Shown: positions 11,083 to 19,094 of the stretch, piece by piece
Layout: every line of letters begins with the position of its first letter
How positions within the stretch are numbered: position 1 is the first letter of the stretch
NCBI GenBank assembly: GCA_963971285.1
Contig: OZ020244.1
Coordinates: 18,476,001-18,540,000 of the forward strand
Length of the DNA: 64,000 nt
Direction: 5' to 3'
From: Astropecten irregularis
Lineage: Eukaryota; Echinodermata; Asteroidea; Paxillosida; Astropectinidae
The notes under the pieces: model-generated
What the model saw: the letters and a program-made list of their open reading frames with translations, nothing else
Told to the model about the DNA's origin: nothing
The model's database searches: none
Position numbers and translations under genes: made by a program

Positions 11083-12102
11083 TCACATATGATCGATAGT
11101 CCCGGTGGAAACTGACGGAATTTTTCCCCCATCACGCACCTGGTTTCTTCTCAATCGGTCGTTTACGTCTTTCAATTGTAGTCGAAAGTGTTCGTACAGT
11201 ACAGAAACAGTATATAATCGGATTGACGGACATGTTGCAGGCCAATAGACCTGTAAACAACGTGTACACTACTACGTTTGGTATTGTCGTGTCTGAAGAT
11301 ACAGTCCAGTAAACGTACCAGACGTCTATCGGTGTCCAGCACACCACGAACATGATGCCAATCAGCAGGGTCGTAATGAGGACGTTCTTCTTGGCTTTAC
11401 TCATCGTATTCTGCTGGCCATTCACCGGATTCGCAAGTTTCTTGGTTAACACGATGAGTATCCTGGTGTATGTGTAGATCAAGACGGCGATTGGAGACAT
11501 GGAACAAAGTACTCAGTCAAGACAATCGCAGAAGTTGAGACAACTTTGATACCCGTCTCCGTGATTGTAAATCGGCATTGTCCAAGATGTACCTCGAATA
11601 GAAACACTATGTGCAAGCCGTGAATTGCGCCGATTGTCCATGGGATCAATACGGCGAACTTCAGTTTGGACTTGGAGAAAGAGTTGCGATGTTTCACTGG
11701 ATAGCAAGTTGCCATAAATCGCTCCAGCGATATGACGACGAGGTTGTACGTAGATGTCACATTCATCAACCAAAGAATTAAACAAATCTGAAAACCAGAA
11801 TCGACACACGAATTGATCGTACAGAGTCCCATCAACAGACACTACGATATACGAACTACCTTCTGGATGAAGAAGACCACACCAGTAATACAGTCAATGA
11901 TGGACTGGTGCAGGATGAGACGATTTGTGGAGGAGCTGAACACTCGACGTCTGAGCAGCATAACAGTGATAACCATGCCGTTAGTTACCAAGTACAGCCA
12001 GGCAGGCGATGATGGTGTTGATTGCGTCCAGTAGAGGTACACGGGATACTGGGTCGTCAGATGTGCCATTTTCATGCATTCGTAACGTTGTTAATAGACA
12101 TG
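11083..12102 (-). pseudogene. MSINN-type GPCR, broken by a Polinton at its start codon
   Basis: A full-length homologue of the receptor at 50,599 is recognisable from its ATG (12,101-12,099) to a tail matching the ends of the intact copies, but it is dead. A 4-bp insertion near 12,073-12,078 shifts the frame after about nine codons. Further indels lie near 11,777 (TM3), 11,497 (TM5, GGAGACATGGAAC) and 11,205-11,210 (after NPIIY). Its promoter and 5' UTR lie 21.7 kb away, beyond the transposon, at 33,841 onward. The initiator ATG is inside the 6-bp target duplication, so a start codon remains on both sides of the insertion. Decay after loss of the promoter is the simplest reading, though the lesions could have come first. 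Confidence 0.93.
12097..12102. repeat. Polinton target-site duplication, left copy
   Basis: GACATG immediately precedes the terminal AGTAGT and is repeated exactly at 33,835-33,840 after the terminal ACTACT. Six base pairs is the expected duplication length for Polinton integrases. Read on the minus strand it is CATGTC, containing the GPCR start codon. Confidence 0.95.
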
Positions 12103-12333
12103 AGTAGTATTGGGTGTGACTTCAGACCACTCTATTTTTAGCTCAAGGTCAAGTGACCTTAGATAAGGTCAAGTAGGGAGATAAGATAAGAAGGTCAAGT
12201 AGGTCAAGTAGGGAGATAAGAAGTCTGGCAGTCTGGAGGTGAAAGGTCAAGTGGTCACGTGACGAGCGTGACGTAGTAAAGATAAGGTCTCGGAAGGCAA
12301 GCTGAGGTTGAAGGTCAAGTGGGGGATGGTAGG
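12103..12333 (+). repeat. Polinton left terminal inverted repeat (conserved part)
   Basis: About 230 bp match the reverse complement of 33,605-33,834 with only about three substitutions and one indel. Weaker, indel-rich similarity continues to about 12,460 (for example GTGTGTAAATGAATA is shared). It begins AGT, as Polinton ends do. It contains six direct AGGTCA words and one inverted one. Confidence 0.95.
12143..12317 (+). promoter_or_regulatory. Array of AGGTCA nuclear-receptor-type half-sites in the TIR
   Basis: AGGTCA occurs at 12146, 12166, 12192, 12201, 12244 and 12312, with its complement at 12154-12159. The first lies in TCAAGGTCA (12143-12151), the classic extended monomer site of NR5A/ERR-class receptors. 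The copies at 12192 and 12201 are a direct repeat with a 3-bp spacer (DR3). Copies 12146 and 12154 form an inverted repeat with a 2-bp spacer. TCACGTGA lies at about 12254. The DR3 and TCAAGGTCA are preserved in the right TIR. Binding by host receptors is inference; the words may simply be terminal transposase or packaging repeats. Confidence 0.45.
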
Positions 12334-12611
12334 TTGTGTAAGAAAGTGCGTGCACCTTGAAGGACGTACGGGTTGTCTTTGAACGTGTGTAAATGAATAC
12401 GGAGGCAGTGGGCATGCATGGCGTTATGTCGAGTTGTGTTCGATATCTGTGCATTGTAATAAAGTACTAATGCGATTTTTACAAGGGAAAATAAAACGGT
12501 TAGAGTAAAACTAGTAACAGACCGTGAAAATAGGGAAGGTCTAACTGAAGAGCGTGTAAGTATGATGCGATGAAATGATAGGATGTAGGTGGTAGGTGGG
12601 GGTTGTTGTGG

Positions 12612-12871
12612 TTTACTTTAGTAAAACACGCCACATCGAAGCGAAGCGTAGGTGTGGCTGACGGAGTGAGTCTTAGACGAACGGAGCCGCAGGACATTCT
12701 CACGTTAGTGAGGGTGTTTTTGCTTTAGCTAAAACACGCCACGTAGTGGCTGACGTAGTGAGGTGAAGACGAACGGAGCAGTTAAACACATGTTTTGCGT
12801 TAGCAAAACAGCCACACCATATAGCGTAGCGCAGGTGTGGCTGACGGAGTGAGTTGAAGACGAACGGAGCC
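12612..12871. repeat. Tandem array of short hairpins inside the left Polinton end
   Basis: About three diverged units of 80-100 bp each combine a perfect or near-perfect palindrome with a shared tail GGCTGACG(G/T)AGTGAG...GACGAACGGAGC. Palindromes include GCCACGTAGTGGC, CTCACGTTAGTGAG, GCCACACC...GGTGTGGC, TTTTGCTTTAGCTAAAA and TTTTGCGTTAGCAAAAC. There is no counterpart in the right end, so this is subterminal rather than part of the TIR. Cruciform-forming arrays can mark replication, packaging or control regions, but nothing here decides which. Confidence 0.7.
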
Positions 12872-13143
12872 ATAGAGACCACGTTATAGCCTTTACTGTG
12901 TATAGAGGTGAAAAGTTGGCGAACTTTGAAGACAATGGAGGGTCGTAGCTATTTGAAGATAAAGGTCGTCTTGTTTGTTCTTGTTCTTTCTTTTTTAAGT
13001 TAATGGTGATAATTGTGGGGGACGTGCCCGATTATGACCAAATAAGGTATAACGGTCGTTGTTTTTGCTGACGTGTCTGTTTCATAACCAGATAAGGTTA
13101 AAAATGTTACCTAACAATCCCAACGAGATTTTACGGACGCGCC

Positions 13144-13151
13144 TATAAAAG
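13144..13151 (+). promoter_or_regulatory. TATA box of the left-most Polinton gene
   Basis: TATAAAAG stands only 16 bp before the first ATG of the frame (13,160). Transcription normally begins 25-30 bp after a TATA box, which puts the transcript start near 13,170 and argues that translation begins at the ATG at 13,202. Confidence 0.6.
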
Positions 13152-13201
13152 AGAGGGCGATGGGCGAAACTCGGTCTGTTGAAAAGAATCATTCTTTCAT
13201 C

Positions 13202-13654
13202 ATGATGTTCTTTGAACTTCTGCAAGCCTTATACGCCCTCATGGAGGCAGGAAAACATGGCCTGGCCGAGGAGAGGCTAGCCGACCTGCTCCAGGCCCTA
13301 CGGGAGGCCATCATCGAGGGGGAGGAAACTCCCCCTAAACTGGAGGAGTGCCGGCGACGGTATAATGATGCTGTGCGCCGGTTCAGAGCTGTGACGGGAA
13401 GGATGGCGTCGGGGTTTGTCGACCGAGGAAAGGCTCGGAATTACGCCCTCATCTTCCCTGAAAAGGCCACACCCCGGCTTCTTCCGAATCATGCCTATCA
13501 TTGGGAGCTCCTCAATTTGAGGAGTCTCGCCCATGAGGCAATGATGACGGAGCACCGGAAGGGAATGACGTGGGCGCAAATTTGCCAATCCTGCCGTACT
13601 GACTACGTCCACCCTGCCATGGAAGGAATGAACATGACTCCTATGTATACCTAG
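13202..13654 (+). CDS. Polinton accessory protein of unknown function (150 aa)
   Basis: I do not recognise this protein. The frame opens at 13,160, but the TATA box at 13,144 makes the adjacent ATGs at 13,202/13,205 the likelier start, giving about 150 residues. The first 75 residues are predicted helical and leucine-rich (FFELLQALYALMEAG, LADLLQALREAI). A basic middle part follows (RRRYNDAVRRFRAV), then a C-terminus with a CQSC pair near residue 134. There is no signal peptide or membrane segment. It stands first in the left plus-strand group with its own TATA promoter, which fits an early or regulatory gene, but that is a guess from position. GC content is markedly higher than in the flanking host DNA, as elsewhere in the element. 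Confidence 0.75.
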   Translation: MMFFELLQALYALMEAGKHGLAEERLADLLQALREAIIEGEETPPKLEECRRRYNDAVRRFRAVTGRMASGFVDRGKARNYALIFPEKATPRLLPNHAYHWELLNLRSLAHEAMMTEHRKGMTWAQICQSCRTDYVHPAMEGMNMTPMYT

Positions 13655-13667
13655 GAGTCATGTTCTA

Positions 13668-13750
13668 GCCACCACCACAACGCCACCGCAACGCAACCAT
13701 CACGACCACAACGCTACCACCACCACCACCATCACCACCACCACCACCAC
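13668..13750 (+). repeat. CCA/CAC-rich low-complexity tract
   Basis: A run of CCACCACCA and related ACAACGCCACC words lies just after the stop codon of the first Polinton gene. It is a simple-sequence tract without coding evidence. Confidence 0.8.
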
Positions 13751-13773
13751 CCAGTACCTAATTTTGAACTCGA

Positions 13774-13806
13774 CATGTCCAGACGTTGAAACCGTGTCTG
13801 GACATG
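13774..13806. promoter_or_regulatory. Perfect 11-bp hairpin upstream of the WW-PC4 gene
   Basis: CATGTCCAGAC (13774-13784) pairs perfectly with GTCTGGACATG (13796-13806) across an 11-nt loop. It lies about 90 bp before the TATA box of the next gene. A related word GCGACATGTCC stands at about 14,762, ahead of the third gene, so it may be a shared operator-like or terminator-like element of this gene group. Confidence 0.55.
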
Positions 13807-13895
13807 CCCGACAAAGCCAATCAGAGACACTGATGTAACGCTACCGATTTAGAGATTTCAGCGGACATTGCGCAAAAAAGAGGCGAACTGATACA

Positions 13896-13903
13896 TATAA
13901 AAA
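13896..13903 (+). promoter_or_regulatory. TATA box of the WW-PC4 gene
   Basis: TATAAAAA lies 80 bp before the ATG at 13,983, leaving room for a leader of about 50 nt. Together with the TATA at 13,144 it indicates separate promoters for the left-end genes. Confidence 0.65.
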
Positions 13904-13982
13904 GGTACCCCCGACGGCTTGAGACCATTCGATTTCTGCAGCCGTAAAGAAAGCCTTACCACCGCAAAACACCGTTGAGACG

Positions 13983-14681
13983 ATGGCCGGTCAGCACCTA
14001 CCCGACGGTCCCGTACCACCACCCGTGCCTCTACCCGGGCAGCAGCAGAACCAGACGCCGCTGACCCCAGAATATGCCTCGTTGGGGTGGAGGGAAGCCT
14101 TCAGCAATACGGAGAAGAGGCCGTACTTTTACAACGTGTACAGCCGCAGCAGCGTCTGGCTGTTACCCCAAGTCCCCTTACCACCGCCCGACCAGCCGGA
14201 GGAGCCTGTCCAGCCGGAGGAGCCCGACGTCAGCCTGTCGCAGGACATCTTGAAGGCCGCCGTGGAGGAGCTGTCCGGAGGGGAGGAGGAGGAGGAGGCC
14301 GTACCGGGAGACCCAGCGACGGCCGAGGCTAGCGGCCAAGCATCTGACGGCCAGCCATCGGACGAGGCGAACGGACCGTCTTCCTCAAGCGAAGGCCCCA
14401 GCGACTCCGGGGTGAAAAGGAAGCGCCGATTCCCAGCAGATCCGGACCAGGACGAGAACGAGAGAAAAGCAGCTCGTTTTCATATTGGGGGTGAGCGCTT
14501 CGCCTTCGTAAAAATGTTCAGAAACGTACCCTATATTAACATTAGAGAGTACTTTTATAGCGTAGACTCATCCCGCTGGATAGCGGGTAAAAAGGGTCTT
14601 AACCTGACCGAGCCGCAGTGGGAGAGACTGAAGTCTCACTCCCGCGGTATCGATCTAGCTCTTTTGAAACTTAATTCTTAA
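13983..14681 (+). CDS. WW domain - PC4/SUB1 domain fusion protein
   Basis: This 232-residue protein has two recognisable modules. Residues about 33-64 form a WW domain: W36 and W59 are 23 apart, with RPYFYN and SRSSVW between them and a proline two residues beyond. WW domains bind proline-rich or phospho-Ser/Thr-Pro peptides such as the RNA polymerase II tail. Residues 65-165 are a disordered Pro/Glu/Ser linker with a KRKRR nuclear-localisation-like cluster at 145-149. Residues about 167-228 match the PC4/SUB1 (p15) single-stranded-DNA-binding transcription coactivator fold: IGGERFAFVKMF, then INIREY at 185-190, GKKGLNL at 202-208 and QWERLK at 212-217. It has its own TATA box. A role in recruiting host RNA polymerase II, or as a replication ssDNA-binding protein, is inference. 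I know of no described Polinton protein with this pairing. Confidence 0.85.
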   Translation: MAGQHLPDGPVPPPVPLPGQQQNQTPLTPEYASLGWREAFSNTEKRPYFYNVYSRSSVWLLPQVPLPPPDQPEEPVQPEEPDVSLSQDILKAAVEELSGGEEEEEAVPGDPATAEASGQASDGQPSDEANGPSSSSEGPSDSGVKRKRRFPADPDQDENERKAARFHIGGERFAFVKMFRNVPYINIREYFYSVDSSRWIAGKKGLNLTEPQWERLKSHSRGIDLALLKLNS

Positions 14682-14820
14682 AAGACAGAGCGAAATCTGG
14701 GGGTTATCTAAACTGATTTTTCATTACTATTATTATTTTGTCGTAGATAATACCTACGAGCGACATGTCCCGGCGTGTAAACGTCGTCTCAGAAAAATAA
14801 CAGAGAGGATAATTATAGAT

Positions 14821-15243
14821 ATGGCATCGGACGGGGTAGTGAACATGTGGCGAGAGCTACAACTTCCGTGCGAGGGATGTATTGAGAACTATCCTAGTCT
14901 ATTTGAACATACGTGCGCGGCAGAAACCCCCGATGTGATCATGTACGATTATACAGATGATTATTGTTACAAGGAAGTTTTAAATAACATGTCGATATCC
15001 ACCGTAATAGGGGTTGTGACAGAATTTATGGCGTTGGTGGGGGTCGGTTTCTTTCAATACGATGGGGTCGAGTCTGATGTCTGGGCTATGGCGAACGAGA
15101 TCATGAAACTGATGAAGGCGGATCCCAGTCGTCTATTGAAACTTTACGACCAAAACCAGCGGTTTAACAATAGTCATCTCGTAATACGTGAGTGCGTGTA
15201 CAGACTTAGACCGATCGTGCACAAAGCTCGCAGTATAGCTTAA
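14821..15243 (+). CDS. Polinton accessory protein of unknown function (140 aa)
   Basis: The family is not recognised. The frame is intact with an ATG at 14,821. The N-terminal 35 residues contain CEGC and HTC (C17, C20, H30, C32), a spacing that could bind one zinc ion. A hydrophobic stretch STVIGVVTEFMALVGVGFF lies at about residues 60-78; it could be a core helix or a weak membrane segment. The rest is predicted helical. It is the last of three plus-strand genes and is followed by an AATAAA signal at 15,338, so it ends that transcription unit. Confidence 0.75.
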   Translation: MASDGVVNMWRELQLPCEGCIENYPSLFEHTCAAETPDVIMYDYTDDYCYKEVLNNMSISTVIGVVTEFMALVGVGFFQYDGVESDVWAMANEIMKLMKADPSRLLKLYDQNQRFNNSHLVIRECVYRLRPIVHKARSIA

Positions 15244-15337
15244 CAATAACAGCTTTTTATATCGTTGGTTGATGTTTGTTTTTTTAAAATGAACCCTTAT
15301 ATTGTATAAAGACGAATTATGTGCAGATATTGAAAAG

Positions 15338-15343
15338 AATAAA
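15338..15343 (+). terminator. Polyadenylation signal of the left Polinton gene group
   Basis: AATAAA lies 95 bp after the stop codon of the 140-aa gene, in an AT-rich spacer where the plus-strand and minus-strand transcription units converge. Confidence 0.5.
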
Positions 15344-16143
15344 ATCTATACTTGATGTAGAGAAGGAAACCAAGAAAAATGTGTTTGTTTTCTGTTTACC
15401 GCGTTGCGTGTATGGATGTGTGACAAAGGGAGACGTTGGTAATTAAAGACACGGACACTCAGCTTTAGCGTTCATCAAATTTTAATTCAAGAAATCGCCT
15501 CGTAGGAATTATATGGGGGTCATTGTTCCATTATTATTATTGAAGCCGTAAACAAGACCAAAATATATCTATATCTATATATATATATTTAATTTTGACT
15601 CTAACATGTTTATTCAGCGAGTTGAATCGTTATCTTAAACAAATTTCGGGTAGGCTGTCGAAACTGACTCCTTCGATTAAACAGTGTCCGTGAGGTTATC
15701 ATTCGTTATGTACATAATAAAGCTCGGCAGCCAAATTGGGAAAGAGATAAACAAATACTGTTTGAGATTAATCGGCGATTGGCAATAGCGAGGTTAAAGT
15801 TTAAAATACATACACAGTCCTATTAGTCGGGCATTCGGTTATGGTAAACAAAAGTTAATCATTAGAGACAAAGTTACAACAGGAGGGAATATACGTATTC
15901 TGTAACCTAGTCTCGTTGATGTAGGGTATTACAAAAGTACAAAGTACATAAGAGTATACGTATAAGGTTTAAACATTACAATCTACGTTTACTTATTATA
16001 AGTATATTTTATAAAATTGTACGCCCCCATTATAATTATATATATATATATATGTTTAAAGGTAAGGTGCAAAGATCAAATAACGAGTGACCGATAACGA
16101 AACGGGATTTTACGGGGTAGGTCCGGCATACGCCCTCTATAGT
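15344..16143. other. AT-rich convergence spacer in the Polinton
   Basis: No gene is seen. Short TA-rich runs occur at about 15,563-15,592 and 16,035-16,055. The spacer separates the converging left plus-strand group and right minus-strand group. Confidence 0.6.
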
Positions 16144-16669
16144 TCAAAGAGACCATAATAAAGCTTTTGAAATCTGCTGTCTTAAAAACGGTCCGTCGTA
16201 CACTTCGGTGCGAGAACGAGGAAAGTGGGTCTGTATAAATTCATTTACGGAAAGGTCATTATCCGATAAATCGGTGGAAAACAAGTTCAGAATCTTCATC
16301 ATACTCCATCCTCGGCACCTATGCATTAGGAAAAAAATACAATCATTGGCCGCAGACGGTTGAAAAAATGCCTTGCAGACGACGGGGGTTGTAGACAGCG
16401 CCCTCTCTGTTTTTGGCCAGTAATGACCGGATGGACGGTAACCACGGCGTCCTACCGTAAGAATCAAAGTACTCTGCCGTTCCATCCCTGGCGATGTAGA
16501 TGGCCACCCAGTGTCGTCCAGGTTTCGTGGAAGGATCCGTGTTGACCACCAGGGCGCTCGGACGAGGTAGGTACTGTCGTGGTAATTCGTCGCTGGCAAA
16601 CACGCCTCTAAAGTAGTGTTTGGTGAATCGGTCTCTGCTCAGTATATTGGCTATCTGGTGGGAGTCCAT
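16144..16669 (-). pseudogene. Adenain-like cysteine protease, frame broken after the catalytic Cys
   Basis: The start at 16,669 (MDSHQIANILSRD) lies just beyond the capsid gene's stop codon. The upstream in-frame Met at 16,714 would overlap that gene and is unlikely. The first frame supplies the catalytic histidine in GRHWVAIYI, the acidic residue in YFDSYG and the nucleophile in VCGQ (codon at 16,354-16,352), then meets TGA at 16,345-16,343. The +1 frame continues without a stop to 16,144, beginning CIFFLMHRCRG, which is the expected segment after the nucleophile. These proteases mature capsid proteins in Polintons and adenoviruses. The break is either a one-base inactivating insertion or a programmed +1 shift at CAA-UGA-U. 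I favour inactivation but cannot exclude the latter. Confidence 0.85.
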
Positions 16670-16673
16670 GATC

Positions 16674-18032
16674 TTAACTGCCGTAGTCGAAGAGGATGTT
16701 TCTTGCCTGGTCAATTTCCAAGACGTTGTTGAACTCGGCGTAAATTACGACGTTGAGGGTCTCGTCCAGAGGTCGGGCGAATTGAAGCTCGAGCCTGAGG
16801 TTACCGTGCTTCACCAAGCTGTAATGGCTCCCGCAGGACATGTCAGGACTCAGGTCGAAAGCGTACAAAGCGTATCCACCAGCGTAGTCGGAGAGACTGA
16901 TGTCGTTTCCCTCGTTTTGGTACATTTTGTCGGTCCCGGAGAAGAGGGTGTGATAGGCTCTGACGTAATTCGCGTGGGCGGGATCAAAGTTCGGCTTGAG
17001 CGGCGAATACGGTATCTGGTCTCCATCCATATGCACGGTGAGGAAGTTGGCGTTGAAGTGCTGAAAGTTGAACGGGTTTTTGGAGTATCTCCCGTTGAAG
17101 GCGTCGTTACCGACGCAACCTATCACGATGCGGTGAGGTAGTTGGCCGAGGAACACGTGATCCTGGGTGAGTGACAGGTTTCCGCTCGGTACGGACACCA
17201 TCTTGCATATGACTCTCCGCAGCGGGTACTTGGCCGTGCCTCGCTCCAAGGCCTTGACGTGTCCCAACATGACGGACGGGCTTATCTTGACCTTTCGTAT
17301 AAACAGGGTGGCGTTCATTATCTTCAGCTTGAAGGAGGGGTTGGCTCCGGAGGCCATGAGGCAGAAGGCGTCGCTATTCCGTATGAATTTCAGTTTAAGG
17401 TCCACGCCGTTGAGCAGCATCTTATCTTGAAAGAACAGATCTCCGTGGACGGGGCCTATCATGTCCACCACACGACCGCCCTTGGTGCGTTGACGTCGGG
17501 TTTCCAGACCCTCGTTAAAAGCTTCCTGATCGCCACCTTCATCTTCGCCTTCGGTCGGAGTTAAGAAATCCACGTTATCCATATGGCCGGCCGTGTCCTT
17601 CGCGAACATGGAGGCGGTTAACTGGGACCTCTTGGCTTCGCCGTTGTAGCTGAGCAGAGTCTCTATCATGGCTCTGTAGGGGTAGGTAGGCACCGAGGAG
17701 GAGATGAGCCGCTCGTTTAGGGTGACGTCAACTTGGTTGAAGATAGAATGGAGCAGGAGGTTGGTCGGTCCCACCGGGCTGTCTTCGGCGATGGCGGTTC
17801 CATCTCCATTCACTATCTTAGCTTTGACGTAGAGCTGCGTCTGAGAAGGATCCATGTATTCTTCGCCGGAGCCGGGGACGAAGAATTCGATAGGTCCGCC
17901 ATCCGAAATGCTGGAGATGGGGTGGTACTCGACCCACTGACCTTTCTCCACGCTGGTCTGCGTGGGCGGCACCGTGAACAGATCGAGTTCGGACTTGGTG
18001 CATTCGCTGGAGTGATCGTGTAGCAGAGCCAT
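16674..18032 (-). CDS. Major capsid protein, double jelly-roll (Polinton MCP)
   Basis: This intact 452-residue protein has the hallmark Polinton capsid N-terminal region: a SELDLFTVPPTQTS segment, then GQWVEYHPISSISDGGPIEF and FVPGSGEEYMDPSQT within residues 14-66. The two jelly-roll halves are rich in beta-strand patterns. A linker rich in acidic residues (TEGEDEGGDQEAFNEG) lies at about 157-172. The C-terminus (LRLELQFARPLDETLNVVIYAEF) is typical of the second jelly roll. It would form the hexon-like capsomers of a virion. It starts 28 bp after the stop of the small basic protein and is followed directly by the protease, so capsid and protease genes form a compact minus-strand module. No lesions are seen. 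Confidence 0.93.
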   Translation of the reverse strand: MALLHDHSSECTKSELDLFTVPPTQTSVEKGQWVEYHPISSISDGGPIEFFVPGSGEEYMDPSQTQLYVKAKIVNGDGTAIAEDSPVGPTNLLLHSIFNQVDVTLNERLISSSVPTYPYRAMIETLLSYNGEAKRSQLTASMFAKDTAGHMDNVDFLTPTEGEDEGGDQEAFNEGLETRRQRTKGGRVVDMIGPVHGDLFFQDKMLLNGVDLKLKFIRNSDAFCLMASGANPSFKLKIMNATLFIRKVKISPSVMLGHVKALERGTAKYPLRRVICKMVSVPSGNLSLTQDHVFLGQLPHRIVIGCVGNDAFNGRYSKNPFNFQHFNANFLTVHMDGDQIPYSPLKPNFDPAHANYVRAYHTLFSGTDKMYQNEGNDISLSDYAGGYALYAFDLSPDMSCGSHYSLVKHGNLRLELQFARPLDETLNVVIYAEFNNVLEIDQARNILFDYGS

Positions 18033-18060
18033 CGCTAATGTCTTGTCGTACCGCCGGGGA

Positions 18061-18492
18061 TTAATCGAATATGTCCAAGGACCTTCTCGAGCGTTTGTTC
18101 GATGAAGCAGTGGTGCGTCTCCCCTTAGTCTTTCTTTTTATACCTTGGCGGCGTCCTTTCGGGGGTGCAAAGGTTTCATTCGCAGTCCCCAGCGCTCGTT
18201 GGGCTAGGTTACGTCCGGCACTCTTCAGTCTTCCTTTAGCGGCGGCTCTGACGTCTTTACCTTCGAGGGCGTCCTGGGCTATTCCGACTCCCGTCCGTAA
18301 GGCCTCGCGTCCCAGGGTCTTGGCCCCCTGTTTGATCAGGGGGAGGGCCGATTTAAACAGACCTCCGAGAATCCCGCCCAGACCCGAACCCCTCTGAGTA
18401 CGAGCGCCCTGAAAGACGGGAAACCCGCGGCCTACCTGGCCCGTGTAGTAATCCACGTATTGACGGTGGTGGGGAAGATAATGATTTCTCAT
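18061..18492 (-). CDS. Small basic capsid-associated protein (Polinton PX-like)
   Basis: This intact 143-residue protein lies between the penton-like and major capsid genes. Residues about 35-52 form a glycine-rich amphipathic stretch (GSGLGGILGGLFKSALPL) of the type seen in membrane-active minor virion proteins (adenovirus pVI/pX-like). Helical Ala/Arg-rich segments follow, and the C-terminus is strongly basic (KRKTKGRR, SNKRSRRSL), suggesting DNA binding or nuclear import. Assignment to PX rests on position and this layout. A structural role inside the virion is inferred. Confidence 0.75.
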   Translation of the reverse strand: MRNHYLPHHRQYVDYYTGQVGRGFPVFQGARTQRGSGLGGILGGLFKSALPLIKQGAKTLGREALRTGVGIAQDALEGKDVRAAAKGRLKSAGRNLAQRALGTANETFAPPKGRRQGIKRKTKGRRTTASSNKRSRRSLDIFD

Positions 18493-18517
18493 GGCGGTGG
18501 TTACTGCGTTGACCCTC

Positions 18518-19094
18518 TCAGCGAAAGTACGACGGACGACGTCTCCTCAGATGTAGTTTCGTGATGACTTTCCCACCCGTGAATGGGATGTGCTTCCCGG
18601 TATCATCTCTTATATCTATTTCGATCGTGTTGAGGGACGATTGCTTCAACGGTACGTAATGCGGGGTGTCGTACGTCTTGGTGATGGTCTGGCCGTACTC
18701 TCCATCCACCGTCACGACTCTCAAAAGGGGCGCCCGGATCCCTCCGACCGTGTTGTATTCCACGATGTCCGTGTAGACGAACATGTGCTGTACTGGTTGC
18801 ACGTCGATGGGCCTCAGGGATTTGACCTGTCCCGAGAGTTCACTTCCTTGATTAAATCCGAACAAGTCGGCCATGCGTTTAGCAAAAGCGAGGTGAATTC
18901 CGTCGTCTATCCTCATCACGACTTTCTGAATGAATCTGTTGTACTTTATCCTGATCTGGTCGCCGTGTGATATGGACGGCGTAATCCTGGACAGCATGTC
19001 GTCCATCCTCGGGTAATATCCTTCGGGGATTTTGTGAACGTGCACCTGGCCCTCTTCTTCATCGGCGGAGCAGAATATGTGGTTGTGTCCCTCT
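18518..19094 (-). pseudogene. Penton-like minor capsid protein (Polinton PY), C-terminal part
   Basis: This is the larger C-terminal portion, about 190 residues, of the single-jelly-roll penton/minor capsid protein. It is read on the minus strand from the edge of the nested element to a stop at 18,518. It holds segments such as GQVHVHKIPEGYYPRMDDML and the strand-rich end FTGGKVITKLHLRRRRPS. The first 30 codons of the apparent ORF (starting 19,177) come from the nested element's inverted arm, so that start is artificial. The N-terminal portion is 5.6 kb away at 24,718-24,890 on the same strand. The gene is split and no intact vertex protein can be made from this locus without excision. Confidence 0.88.

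Noticed and set aside
13774..13806. p53 response element
   Set aside because: Only one half-site is perfect and the pair is better explained as a hairpin; kept only as a remark.
16343..16714. Protease start at 16,714
   Set aside because: It would overlap the capsid gene by 41 bp. The ATG at 16,669 gives a normal adenain-like N-terminus.
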